Of a stretch of 64,000 nt of DNA, positions 1-8,453 are shown piece by piece; within the stretch, counting starts at the first letter, position 1, and every line of letters starts with the position of its first letter. Source of the stretch: Paracoccaceae bacterium Fryx2 (GTDB lineage Bacteria > Pseudomonadota > Alphaproteobacteria > Rhodobacterales > Rhodobacteraceae). Both the position numbers and the translations under genes were made by a program. Where the stretch lies: the NCBI GenBank assembly GCA_032334235.1, contig JAVSGI010000005.1, positions 2,881,501-2,945,500 on the forward strand. The letters run 5' to 3'. The notes beneath the pieces were generated by a model that saw only the letters and a list, made by a program, of their open reading frames with translations, did not search any database and was not told the origin of the DNA.

Positions 1-791
1 TCGGGCAGCGACCCGGCCCACAGCGCCTCGGACACATGATCGGTCAGGTCGCGAAACGCGGGCAGGCGGGTCACCTCATGGCCGCGCGGCTGATCGAACG
101 GCACCGCGATGTCGGCCACCACCGCGCCGGGGCGGGGCGAGAACACGATCACCCGGTCGGCCAGCAGCACCGCCTCGGCAACCGAATGGGTGACCAGAAT
201 CGTCGTGGTGCCGCGCTTTTGCCAAAGCTGCGGCAGGTCGTGGTTCAGCCGCATCCGCGTCAGCTCGTCCACGGCGCCGAACGGTTCGTCCAGCAGCAAC
301 AGTCCCGGCTCGCCCACCAGACAGCGCGCGATGGCAACGCGCTGGCGCATCCCGCCCGAAAGCTCGGCCGGGCGGCGGTCCTCGAACGCGCCCAGCCCGA
401 CAAGGGTGATCAGCCGGTCCACCGCCGCCGCGTCGGCGGGCAGGCGGGCCAGCGTGCGGGCCAGCGCGATGTTCCCGCGCACCGTCCGCCACGGCAACAG
501 CGCCGCATCCTGAAACGCCATCGCGAGGCCCGCCCGCTTGCGCACCGCCAGCGGGCTGTCGCCGTCGATGCTCACCGTTCCCGCACTCGCCACTTCCAGC
601 CCGGCGATCAGCCGCAGCAGGGTGGACTTGCCGCAGCCCGAGGGCCCCACCAGCGCCGTCGTGCTGCCCGCCGCGAACACCAGATCGGTCGGCGCCAGCG
701 CGGGCACAGCCGCCTCTGCCGTCCCGAAGGTGCGGGCAAGGCCGCGGCATACCACCTCGGGCGGTGCCGAAGGGGTCGGTTCAGGTGCCAT
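1..791 (-). CDS. ABC transporter ATP-binding protein, nitrate/sulfonate/taurine type (3' end outside window)
   Basis: Cytoplasmic ATPase of an importer of the SsuB/TauB/ThiZ group. Read on the minus strand it shows Walker A GPSGCGKST, the Q-loop FQDAALLPW, the signature LSGGMRQR, Walker B LLLLDEPF and the switch His in LVTHS, in canonical order. The start ATG at 791 overlaps the end of the substrate-binding protein gene by 11 bases, so the two are probably translationally coupled. The coding frame runs off the left edge of the window, so the C-terminus and the permease are not visible. Substrate cannot be fixed from the ATPase alone. Confidence 0.85.
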   Translation of the reverse strand, partial: MAPEPTPSAPPEVVCRGLARTFGTAEAAVPALAPTDLVFAAGSTTALVGPSGCGKSTLLRLIAGLEVASAGTVSIDGDSPLAVRKRAGLAMAFQDAALLPWRTVRGNIALARTLARLPADAAAVDRLITLVGLGAFEDRRPAELSGGMRQRVAIARCLVGEPGLLLLDEPFGAVDELTRMRLNHDLPQLWQKRGTTTILVTHSVAEAVLLADRVIVFSPRPGAVVADIAVPFDQPRGHEVTRLPAFRDLTDHVSEALWAGSLP

Positions 792-1773
792 GCGCCTCTT
801 CCAGCAGCGATCTGTCCCACAGGTCGGGCGTCACGTCGCGGCCCAGCAGGGCCAGCGTTTCGATGTTGGCCGCCACCGTCTCGGGGGTGAACCAGCCGAA
901 GCCATGCGCCGCAGTCAGGTCGGAAAACATCAGCCCGACCTGCCGTGCCGCCTGCAATTCCTGTGTCGGCAGGTCCAGCCCCTGATCGGGATAGGCGGCA
1001 ATCGTCAGCGCCGCCGCCGCCGCCGGGTCGGCGAGGTAATCGGTCCAGCCCCGCGCCTCGCCCTTCAGCAGCGCCACCAGATCGGCGCGGCGATTTGCGA
1101 TGCTGTCATCCGTCGCGATGTAGGTCTGCGAATGCAGGGCATAGCCGTGGTCGGCCATCAGCATCGTCACGCTTTCGATGCCCCGGATCGCCATCGCCAC
1201 CGGCAGGTCGGTTTCCCAGCACAGCAGGCAATCGACCTGACCGGCCAGCAAGGGCGCCGCGTCATACTGGGTCGGCACCACCTCGATTCCGGCAATATCG
1301 ACCCCGTTCAGCGTGCAAAGCGCCTGCAGCACCGGCGTGTTGGCCAGTGCCATGCCGATCTTCTTGCCCACCAGATCGGCGGGCCGGTTCACCGGGTTGG
1401 CGGGCAGCGAGGCCACCACGAACGGGTTCTTCTGCATCGCCACCGCGATGATGCGGAACGGCGCGCCCTCTGCCACCGCCGCAGCGGTGTAATCGGCCGC
1501 CGAGATGCCCACCAGCGCCTGCCCCGAAACCACCGGCGGCTCGACCGGGGCATTGGGGCCGCCGGGGGTCAGCGCGACCTCCAGCCCCAGATCGCGCCAG
1601 TAACTCCGCGCCTGCGCGATGTAGCTGCCCGCAAACTGCACCGAATGCAGCCACGAAAGCTGCATCGCCACGGCAGTCTGCGCCCGCAGCGGAAAGGGCC
1701 CGAAAGCCGCGGTGCCGATCAGACCTGCACCGGCCCCAAGGACGGCGCGGCGGGATATCTGGTTCTTGTGCAT
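781..1773 (-). CDS. ABC transporter substrate-binding protein (NMT1/THI5-like, SsuA superfamily)
   Basis: Periplasmic solute receptor of about 330 residues. The N-terminus carries a twin-arginine-like signal (SRRAVLGAGAGL, then a hydrophobic stretch ending at RAQ). The body has the NMT1/THI5-like features seen in thiamine-pyrimidine, sulfonate and taurine receptors: QLSWLHSVQFAG near the start, a QYDAAPLLAGQVDCLL segment in the middle, and GFGWFTPETV near the end. I start it at the ATG at 1773, which has AAGAGGA about eight bases upstream; a longer frame reaches 1794. It precedes its ATPase gene, overlapping it by 11 bases. The ligand (a pyrimidine precursor, sulfonate or similar) is inference. 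Confidence 0.8.
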   Translation of the reverse strand: MHKNQISRRAVLGAGAGLIGTAAFGPFPLRAQTAVAMQLSWLHSVQFAGSYIAQARSYWRDLGLEVALTPGGPNAPVEPPVVSGQALVGISAADYTAAAVAEGAPFRIIAVAMQKNPFVVASLPANPVNRPADLVGKKIGMALANTPVLQALCTLNGVDIAGIEVVPTQYDAAPLLAGQVDCLLCWETDLPVAMAIRGIESVTMLMADHGYALHSQTYIATDDSIANRRADLVALLKGEARGWTDYLADPAAAAALTIAAYPDQGLDLPTQELQAARQVGLMFSDLTAAHGFGWFTPETVAANIETLALLGRDVTPDLWDRSLLEEAHGT

Positions 1774-1875
1774 GGCGTCCTCTTGATCATCCACAACAGT
1801 CTAGGGGCATCTTTGGTTCCGGCAACCGCCAATGGCCGCCAAATGCCCTTGTCGGCATCGGTGCCGGGCCCGGAC

Positions 1876-3456
1876 TCACGGCGCCGACGTACTCAGCGCC
1901 CGGATCAGGCGGTCGCGAAACGACTCCATCGGCCAGACCGGCGAATTGGCAGTCGGCATCAGCCCCGGCGTGAAGCCCCAGCCGTCCAGCAGCGCCACCA
2001 GATCGGGCGGGCCGATCACATGCACCGGCACGTCGCCGCTGTCGATCTGCGAGACAAAGGCGGCGGGCGGATGGTCGCCCAGCACGATGGTCAGCCGCCC
2101 CGCCGCCGCGCTGCGGGCCGTGTGGTCGAAAACGACGCCCAGCGAATAGTCGATCGCCTGTCGATACTGCTCACGCACCCGGTCGCGGTCGCGCCACACC
2201 ACCTCGGGCGGGTCGCCCGCCGCGGCCATGGCGTCGAACACGCTGCCGTCGCCCACCGCCTGCCACGGCACCATCTGCGGCACCGGCACCCAGGGCGCGT
2301 GCGACGAGATCAGCACAATCTGGGCGACCTGCGGCCCGCCGACCCTCGGCAGCCGGTCGAACGCCGCCAGCGTGAACTGGTCGGGCATGGTGACCCAGTT
2401 GAAGGGCTTGCCCTTGTAGCCCAGATCGGCGGCCGGGTAGGTGGCGTCGAACCCCAGCGTCACCGCCTCGGGCCAGGGCAGGGTGATTGCGGGCATCACC
2501 GCCGTGGTGCGATACCCCGCCGCCCGCGCCAGATGGAACAGCGTCTGCCGGTTGCTGGCCAGCATCGCGCCATAGCGCGACTGGTCGCTGACCTTCAGCC
2601 CCGAGGCCAGCGTGGCATGTGCCAGCCAGCTTTGCCCGCCCGATATGGGCGAGGTGAGCCAGCCCGACCGCATTGCCAGCCCGGCCCCGGCCAGCTTCTC
2701 CGCCCCGGCCTGCAAGGTGGCAGTGTGGGTCGGGGCATACAGCGGGTTGTCGATGCTGGTGCGGCCATAGCTTTCGACAAAGACGATCAGCAGGTCACGC
2801 CCGCCCAGCCGGTCGAACAGGCCGGTCGCGGCGGGGAACGGGTCGGCCGCCGTCGCCGCGCGGAAGGCGGCCAGATCGGCAAGCATGGTGCGATAGGTGC
2901 TCGCCCGCTCTACCGCCAGCCGCGCGGTGAAGGCGCTGCCCGGCACCTCCAGCGGCAGCGCCCAGGCCCGCCGCACCTGCCCGACATCGGCCACCGCCAC
3001 CATCGCCGCCACCAGCGCCAGGGCCGCCGCAACCCGGCGTGGCGCCACGCCGGCCCAGCGCCCCGTCGCCCACCACAGCGCCGCCGCCAGCGCAGGCACC
3101 GCCGCCAGCCCCGCCAGCACCGCCAGAGCCGCAGGCACGACTCCCACCGCCCCCGAGACCACGTTCCAGCCCGCCGCCACCAGATTGCCATCGACCAGCG
3201 GGTTGAACGGCCGGTTCAGCACCGAGAACATCGCCAGATCCGCCACCTTCAGCACCGTGATGACCGTCAGCCCCGCCACCAGCCCCGCCCGCACCGCCCG
3301 GCCCCCCGTCCGCAGCGCCACCAGCCCCAGCAGGATCACCGGCAGTTCCAGCGGAAACAGCCGCAGCGCCGCCCAGGTCATCGCTCCGGGATGGTTGGGC
3401 AAGACCAGCACCAGATGCAGCAGCAGCGCCGCCAGAGCCAACCCCGCCCGCGTCAT
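1876..3456 (-). CDS. membrane protein of the alkaline phosphatase/sulfatase superfamily
   Basis: About 526 residues. Four or five hydrophobic segments fill the first ~190 residues, followed by an extracytoplasmic hydrolase-like domain. LLIVFVESYGRTSIDN matches the position where LtaS/sulfatase-like enzymes have their metal site and nucleophile (E then S or T), and VLGDHPPAAFV fits the distal metal-binding D-H motif. The start ATG at 3456 overlaps the stop of the upstream CDP-alcohol phosphatidyltransferase gene (ATGA), so both are one unit. With that partner a role in phospholipid or envelope polymer headgroup transfer is plausible, but the substrate is unknown. A longer open frame reaches 3705; its extra N-terminus is low-complexity shadow of the upstream gene. 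Confidence 0.7.
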   Translation of the reverse strand: MTRAGLALAALLLHLVLVLPNHPGAMTWAALRLFPLELPVILLGLVALRTGGRAVRAGLVAGLTVITVLKVADLAMFSVLNRPFNPLVDGNLVAAGWNVVSGAVGVVPAALAVLAGLAAVPALAAALWWATGRWAGVAPRRVAAALALVAAMVAVADVGQVRRAWALPLEVPGSAFTARLAVERASTYRTMLADLAAFRAATAADPFPAATGLFDRLGGRDLLIVFVESYGRTSIDNPLYAPTHTATLQAGAEKLAGAGLAMRSGWLTSPISGGQSWLAHATLASGLKVSDQSRYGAMLASNRQTLFHLARAAGYRTTAVMPAITLPWPEAVTLGFDATYPAADLGYKGKPFNWVTMPDQFTLAAFDRLPRVGGPQVAQIVLISSHAPWVPVPQMVPWQAVGDGSVFDAMAAAGDPPEVVWRDRDRVREQYRQAIDYSLGVVFDHTARSAAAGRLTIVLGDHPPAAFVSQIDSGDVPVHVIGPPDLVALLDGWGFTPGLMPTANSPVWPMESFRDRLIRALSTSAP

Positions 3457-4205
3457 CGCCTGCCCCGCGCCAGCCAGGCCACATCCACGGCAAAAGACCA
3501 CGCCACCGCCGCCACCGCCGCCGCCGCAAGGCCCTGCGACCACGGTGCCACCACCACCGGCAGCAGCAACACGACAAGCACCGCGATCTGCACGACGCAC
3601 ACCATCTTGCGGCTGAACCTTTCCGGCAGGGGCCGGTCCAGCCAGGGCAGCATCCAGCCCGCAACCACGAAGCCGTAGCGCGCCACCCCCAGGGCCAGCA
3701 CCCACACCCCCGCCTTGCCGCCCTGCAACGCCAGCACCGACAAGACCAGCGCCAGCGCCGCGTCCACCTCCATGTCGAAGCGCGCGCCGAAACCCGAGGC
3801 CAGCCCGGACCGTCGCGCCAGCCAGCCGTCCACCCCGTCAAGCGCCAGCGCCACCGCGGCCAGACCCGCCAGCCCCCAGGCCAGCCCCGCCTCCTGCGCC
3901 AGCAGGCCCGGCGTCACCAGCGGCACGGCCAGCACGGCGGCCAGCGCGGCGCGGGTCTGGGTCACCATGTTGCACAGGCCTGCCCGGGCATGGGGGTAAT
4001 GCGCGCGCATCCCCGCCGCCGCCGCCGCCAGCAGCAGGGCAAACCCGACCGTCGCCGCCACCACCCCGGCACGGCCCGGCGCCAGAATTGCGGCCACCAC
4101 CCCGACCCCCACCAGATTGCCCAGCCCGAGCCAAACAAAACCCGCCGCAGCCCCGTGAAGGCCGGGCGCGGGATGTCCGGAAGCAAGGGTGCGGCGGTTT
4201 GCCAT
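3453..4205 (-). CDS. CDP-alcohol phosphatidyltransferase family protein
   Basis: Integral membrane enzyme of 250 residues that would join a CDP-activated lipid to an alcohol. The family signature D-x2-D-G-x2-A-R-x8-G-x3-D-x3-D is complete: DGVDGWLARR then GFGARFDMEVD, around residues 140-165, with all four Asp present. Six or more hydrophobic segments surround it. It is the first gene of a two-gene unit with the hydrolase-like membrane protein, overlapping by four bases. The order of the pair suggests synthesis of a special phospholipid or envelope glycerophosphate; the alcohol substrate cannot be told from sequence. Confidence 0.8.
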   Translation of the reverse strand: MANRRTLASGHPAPGLHGAAAGFVWLGLGNLVGVGVVAAILAPGRAGVVAATVGFALLLAAAAAGMRAHYPHARAGLCNMVTQTRAALAAVLAVPLVTPGLLAQEAGLAWGLAGLAAVALALDGVDGWLARRSGLASGFGARFDMEVDAALALVLSVLALQGGKAGVWVLALGVARYGFVVAGWMLPWLDRPLPERFSRKMVCVVQIAVLVVLLLPVVVAPWSQGLAAAAVAAVAWSFAVDVAWLARGRR

Positions 4206-4310
4206 GGCTGCAAAGGTGTTCCCTTTGGCAAAACTGTCAAGTTCGCATTGATTGCTGCAGGATCGCCGGTAATCTTGCCCGACCGGTGCCCGAAAAGAGG
4301 AGGCGCATCC

Positions 4311-4853
4311 ATGTCCCTACCCGCTTACCGGCCAACGGCGCGTGCGCTGCACTGGATGGTGGCCATTCTGCTGCTTGCCACGATTCCCGCCGGGGCGGTG
4401 ATGGTGCAGGAAGGCCTGCCACGTTGGCTTCAGAATACGCTGTTCATCTTTCACAAGAACATCGGCGTCGTGATCCTGTTTCTGGTGGTGCTGCGCCTTG
4501 CCTTCCGGGCCACCTTCCCGCCGCCGCCGATGCCCGACAGCGTGCCGACGTTACAGCAGAAGATTGCCCGGCTGACCCATGCAATCCTGTATGTGCTGCT
4601 GATCGTGATGGCGGTCTCGGGCTATGTGCGGGTGACGGCCGGCGGCTTCCCGCTGGAGGCGCTGGATGCGCTGATGGTGCCGCGCCCGCTGCCGAAATCC
4701 GATGCGGTCGCCGAGGTGGCCAAGTCGATCCACTTCTACACCCGCTTCGCGCTGATCGGCGTGATCCTGCTGCACATCCTTGCGGCGCTGTTCCACGGCT
4801 TCGTCAGGAAGGACGGCGTGTTCTCGCGGATGTGGCCTTCAAGCGGGCGCTGA
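4311..4853 (+). CDS. cytochrome b561 family protein
   Basis: Small di-heme inner-membrane cytochrome, 180 residues, four transmembrane helices. Candidate heme-ligating His residues lie in RALHWMVAIL (helix 1), FHKNIGVVIL (helix 2), LTHAILYVLL (helix 3) and VILLHILAALFHG (helix 4), the usual spacing for bacterial b561 proteins. AGAGGAGG lies about seven bases before the ATG at 4311, which decides the start against longer frames. It is divergent from the phosphatidyltransferase gene and convergent with the RTX gene. These proteins pass electrons between quinol and periplasmic acceptors; the partner here is unknown. Confidence 0.85.
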   Translation: MSLPAYRPTARALHWMVAILLLATIPAGAVMVQEGLPRWLQNTLFIFHKNIGVVILFLVVLRLAFRATFPPPPMPDSVPTLQQKIARLTHAILYVLLIVMAVSGYVRVTAGGFPLEALDALMVPRPLPKSDAVAEVAKSIHFYTRFALIGVILLHILAALFHGFVRKDGVFSRMWPSSGR

Positions 4854-4919
4854 CAGACTGGGCGCTGACAGACTGGGCGCCGACAGACGGGGCGCCGACC
4901 GACTGGGCGCTGATGGGCC
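4845..4919. repeat. 15-bp tandem repeat spanning the end of the cytochrome b561 gene
   Basis: Copies of GGGCGCTGACAGACT begin at 4845, 4860, 4875, 4890 and 4905. The first two are identical; the third and fourth differ at two positions each; the fifth is degenerate after nine bases. The first copy contains the TGA stop of the cytochrome gene (4851-4853), so the array lies almost entirely in the 3' untranslated region. Confidence 0.85.
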
Positions 4920-4966
4920 CCGCGCCGAAAATCGGGCCCGCTGCCAAAGGCGGCGCGGGCCCGGGG
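4915..4966. terminator. GC-rich inverted repeat between convergent genes
   Basis: GGGCCCCGCGCCG at 4915-4927 pairs with CGGCGCGGGCCC at 4951-4962, leaving one bulged C and a 23-base loop. It sits between the ends of the cytochrome b561 and RTX genes. There is no clear T tract, so it may be a processing or stabilising structure rather than a true intrinsic terminator. Confidence 0.4.
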
Positions 4967-4969
4967 CGG

Positions 4970-6589
4970 TTACAGCAGGAAGTCCGATTGCGTCAGCGCC
5001 GCCAGATTGGCAATGCCGATGGTGAAATCGGCCGTGCCGTCGCCGTCGACATCACCGAACAGCACGCCGTCCTGATAGCGCAGCTCGCCCGCCTGCGAGG
5101 TGAAGGCACGGCCGCCGACAAAGTCGAAGGCCTGATCTCCGGCAAGGGTCTCGTTGGCGTCGATCGCGGAAAGCCGGATCCGGTCGATGCCGGTCTGGAA
5201 GTCGCGGATCACGTCGCGATCGTTTCCGAAACCCGACTCTGCGACCGCCGCGAACACGAAAGTGTCGGCGCCGCGGCCACCCTCCATCACGTCGCGCCCC
5301 ATGCCGCCGCGCAGCACGTCGGCCTGCGTTCCACCGAACAGCCGATCGTCGCCCGCGCCACCCAGCAGCACGTCCTTGCCCGCGTTGCCGATCAGCCGGT
5401 CATTCCCGGCGCCGCCCAGCAGCAGATCGCCGCCGCCTGCGCCGCTGATCACGTCCTGCCCGGCATTGCCCTTCAGCGTGTCCTGACCCGCACCGCCATT
5501 CACCAGATCGGCCCCGGCCCCGGCCGACACCAGATCGTGGCCGCCGCCCGCGAAGACACGGTCATCACCGCCAAGGGACCGCAGCGTATCATCGCCCTGA
5601 CCCGCCCGCAGGATGTCGTCGCCGCTGCCGGTGCGCAGCAGGTCGTTGCCGCTGCCCGTGGTGATGGTGAAGGCCTCGCTGCGCTGGAAATCGAGCGTGC
5701 TGCCCGAAAGGTCCGCGATGTGCCCGACATAGCCGCTGCCGAAATTGCCGCCGGTCACGCCGCCTGAAACAGCGGTGGTCATGGCGGAATAGTCGATGAT
5801 CAGCCGGTCGAACCCGGCCCCGGCATCCACCGAATCTGCGCCGCCGCGCAGGGTGATCCGGTCATCCCCGGCGCCGCTGACAATCGTGTCGGCCCCCACA
5901 CCCGAAATCAGGGTGTCGTTGCCTGCGCCCGCCGTGATGGTGTTGGTGCCGTTGCCGACATCGACGAAGTTGCCGCCATCCAGAACCGTCACGGTATCGG
6001 ATTCCGCGCCGCCGATCACGGTGTTGCGGCCCTGACCCGCCGAAACCGTCGATGCGCCGCTGCCGGTGCGGATGATGTCGTTTCCGTTGCCGGTGGTGAT
6101 GGTGTCGGCGCCGCTGCCGGTCAGGATGGTGAAATGCTCGATGGTGCCGTCGGTGATGGTGACGCTGCGGCCACCGCCGTCGGCCTCGCTGATGTTGGAG
6201 CTTGAATCGCCGGTCACCGCGCCGATGGCCTGCCGGTAATCGACGATCAGCCGGTCCTCGCCGCCGCCACCATCCACGGCATCGACGCCGCCGGTCACGG
6301 TGATCCGGTTGTCGCCCGCATTGCCGACGATGCCGTTGCCGTCCTGCGCGTCGCGGATGTCGATCAGCGCAGTCCCCGTCAGCGTGACGGTGGCAATGCC
6401 CGTGCCGAGGCGCAGCAGGATTCCCAGTGACGCGCTGCCGCCGGAAACGGTCAGGTTGTTGTGGGTCACGGCAGCAGTTTCATTGCTGTAACCATTTTCG
6501 AGGATCAGCGTATCCCCGGGCCCCGAGACCAGCATGGCCGCCTTGATGGAAGGATGGGTCGAGGTCGGTCCGACAGTGCGAAAAGCCAT
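4970..6589 (-). CDS. RTX-type calcium-binding repeat protein, putative type I secretion substrate
   Basis: Acidic protein of 539 residues with no cleavable signal peptide. Glycine- and aspartate-rich nonapeptides of the form GGxGxDxhx fill most of the chain from about residue 75 to 470 (for example GGAGNDRLIG and GGDDRVFAGG), forming Ca2+-binding beta-rolls. The last ~60 residues resemble the C-terminal region of serralysin-type proteins, and the chain ends DFLL, a typical type I secretion tail. AAGGAG precedes the ATG at 6589. No catalytic domain is visible and no transporter genes lie nearby, so the role (surface layer, adhesin, matrix) is open. Confidence 0.85.
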   Translation of the reverse strand: MAFRTVGPTSTHPSIKAAMLVSGPGDTLILENGYSNETAAVTHNNLTVSGGSASLGILLRLGTGIATVTLTGTALIDIRDAQDGNGIVGNAGDNRITVTGGVDAVDGGGGEDRLIVDYRQAIGAVTGDSSSNISEADGGGRSVTITDGTIEHFTILTGSGADTITTGNGNDIIRTGSGASTVSAGQGRNTVIGGAESDTVTVLDGGNFVDVGNGTNTITAGAGNDTLISGVGADTIVSGAGDDRITLRGGADSVDAGAGFDRLIIDYSAMTTAVSGGVTGGNFGSGYVGHIADLSGSTLDFQRSEAFTITTGSGNDLLRTGSGDDILRAGQGDDTLRSLGGDDRVFAGGGHDLVSAGAGADLVNGGAGQDTLKGNAGQDVISGAGGGDLLLGGAGNDRLIGNAGKDVLLGGAGDDRLFGGTQADVLRGGMGRDVMEGGRGADTFVFAAVAESGFGNDRDVIRDFQTGIDRIRLSAIDANETLAGDQAFDFVGGRAFTSQAGELRYQDGVLFGDVDGDGTADFTIGIANLAALTQSDFLL

Positions 6590-6774
6590 TTCAGTCTCCT
6601 TGGGCGGAGACGGCGAAGAGAAATATTCTCCCGGCCGTATGCGCTGGGCGTGCGTTTACCCAAAGCAACGTCGCGAAGGGCGATGCGTTCCGGCGCCGAC
6701 GGTGCCCGTGTGGAAACAATTTTCGGGGCATCGCATCACCGGCAACCGGGCCGGGGCGAAACCCTTGCCGCAGC

Positions 6775-7063
6775 GCGGTCAGCGGCACCCCGGCCAGACC
6801 GAAGGCCGGGCCGACCAGCCGCGCCGCCCGTGCGCTGACGCCGGTGACGCCGCAGACCGGATTGACCAGCCAGAACAGCAGCGGCGGCTTGTGGCTGTAA
6901 AGCGCCCCGTTCGGGTGCGGCACGACCGTCAATCCGCCCTGCCGCATCTTCCATGTGACGCCGAGGTATCGGGTCTTGTCGATCGCGATCAGAGTGCGCA
7001 GCGCAAGGCCAGCTCGGCGGCGGTGAACAGGCCGCAGGCGGCCGGAAGGCGAAGGCGCGACAT
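6775..7063 (-). pseudogene. remnant of an ArnT/GT39-family membrane glycosyltransferase
   Basis: Immediately downstream of the histidine kinase gene, the minus strand from ATG 7063 reads MSRLRLPAACGLFTAAELAL and then stops (TGA at about 6989-6991). In another frame homology continues as LIAIDKTRYLGVTWKM, then HPNGALYSHKPPLLFWLV and SARAARLVGPAFGLAG, the conserved N-terminus of GT39/ArnT enzymes (TRYL, NG.PYSHKPPLLFWL). The frame change lies near 6995-7000, and recognisable homology ends near 6775 after about 95 residues, whereas family members run 450-550. So a gene once in operon with the kinase has suffered a frameshift and a large 3' deletion. The 185 bases between here and the RTX start show nothing else I recognise. 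Confidence 0.65.
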
Positions 7064-7079
7064 CGGGCGCGGGCCGGGC

Positions 7080-8453
7080 TCAGGAAGCCCGCTGCCGGGC
7101 CGGGGTTTCGGGGTCGGCGGCGGGCGGGGTCACCCGCGCCTCGAACCCGTCGGCGCGCCCGGACGCGGGCGAGAGCAGCGTCAGCTCATGCCCCGCCGCC
7201 CGCGTGATGGAGGCCGCAATCGCCAGCCCAAGCCCGGACCCTGCCGCCCGGCTGCCTGCCCGCTCGAACCGTGTGGTCAGGCGGGCGAGGGCGTCCGGGG
7301 CGACCACCGGGCCGGCGTTGATCACCCGCAGGCGGCCGGTGCGATCAAGCGCCACCTTCACCGGCGCGGTGGCATCGCCGTGGGTCAGGGCATTCTCGAT
7401 CAGGTTGCGGGCCAGGATGGCGAAGGCATCGGGGTCCATCCGCGAGGGTGCGGCGCCCTCTGGCGGCAGGGTCAGGCGCAGCCGGTCGTCCTGCCCCGTC
7501 CGGCCGAAGTCATCGACGACCATCGCCAGAATCGGCGCCATGTCGGCCGCGGATTCGGCCAGCACGCCGCCCCCTTCGGCACGCGACAGTTGCAGCAGCT
7601 TTTCCGAAAGCCGAGCCAGGCGTTTCAGCTCTGCCTCGACGGCCCGCGCGCGCACCCGCAGCGGGCCTTCGGGCGCTTCGGCGATCAGGCGCTGGGTCTG
7701 GGCCAGCGTTGCGGCGATCGGGGTGCGCAGTTCATGCGCGGCATTGGCGGTGAAACTGCGCTCGGAGTCCAGCGTGCTTCGCAGCCGCGCCATCAGCCGG
7801 TTCACCGCGTCGCGGACCGGCAGCAGTTCCGCCTTCAGCCCACGGGTCACCAGCGGCGACAGGTCCGAGGCATCGCGGCCCCGCACCTCCTGCGACAGGG
7901 CGGCGACGGGGCGCAGGCTCACCGTCGTCAGCCAGACGATCACCAGAACCGTTACCGGCAGCAGGAACAGCAGCGGCTTCAGCAGGGCGGCGATGGTATT
8001 CAGGGTGGCGGCCTGGCGATGGTTCAGCGGTTCGGCCACCTCGATCGTGTAGGCGCCCGAGACCGCCGAGGCGGCATAAAGCCGGTGATCCTGCGTGGTG
8101 CGAAAGCCGAGTTCGGTGGAAAGGCCGAACACCGACAGGTCGGCCCGGTGGGAATAAAGCTGGATCGCCCCGTCGCGGTCGCGCACGACATAGGTCAGGT
8201 ATTCCTCGTGGGGGCGCACGGGGGACACGCGCTGCGGCGTGCCATCGGGGCCGGAATTGATCAGCTCGATCACCGCCAGCGGCAGGATGCGTTCGGCGGT
8301 TTCCTGCAGCGCGCTGTCGAACACCTCGTCCAGCTCGTGGCGTGCCACATGGGCCGCCCCGACGATCGCCAGCGACCACAGCACGATCAGCCCCAGCGAC
8401 AGGCCAAGCACCAGATCGCGCCGCAGGCTGCGGGGCGGGCGGGCGCCGGTCAC
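7080..8453 (-). CDS. sensor histidine kinase (PmrB/QseC-like)
   Basis: Inner-membrane two-component sensor of about 457 residues. Transmembrane helix 1 covers about residues 14-34, a periplasmic domain follows, helix 2 about 157-177, then HAMP, the dimerisation domain with H-box FTANAAHELRTP (His240), and an ATPase domain with N-box LARNLIENAL and a glycine loop GSGLGLAIA. The likely start is GTG at 8453, overlapping the response-regulator stop (GTGA). The pair lies divergent to the PepSY-b561-DUF2271-flavoprotein-ApbE operon and upstream of a GT39 remnant, the arrangement of PmrAB- and QseBC-like systems that react to metals or envelope state. The signal is inference. Confidence 0.85.
   Translation of the reverse strand: MTGARPPRSLRRDLVLGLSLGLIVLWSLAIVGAAHVARHELDEVFDSALQETAERILPLAVIELINSGPDGTPQRVSPVRPHEEYLTYVVRDRDGAIQLYSHRADLSVFGLSTELGFRTTQDHRLYAASAVSGAYTIEVAEPLNHRQAATLNTIAALLKPLLFLLPVTVLVIVWLTTVSLRPVAALSQEVRGRDASDLSPLVTRGLKAELLPVRDAVNRLMARLRSTLDSERSFTANAAHELRTPIAATLAQTQRLIAEAPEGPLRVRARAVEAELKRLARLSEKLLQLSRAEGGGVLAESAADMAPILAMVVDDFGRTGQDDRLRLTLPPEGAAPSRMDPDAFAILARNLIENALTHGDATAPVKVALDRTGRLRVINAGPVVAPDALARLTTRFERAGSRAAGSGLGLAIAASITRAAGHELTLLSPASGRADGFEARVTPPAADPETPARQRAS

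Noticed and set aside
538-3678. 1046-codon open frame on the plus strand
   Set aside because: Antisense to the ABC substrate-binding protein and hydrolase-like membrane protein genes; composition (Arg, Gln, His, Pro rich) is that of a GC-rich shadow frame, with no domain.
4970-6589. DNA repeat array or CRISPR-like structure
   Set aside because: The periodicity comes from RTX nonapeptide codons; repeats are imperfect, without spacers, and remain in one reading frame.
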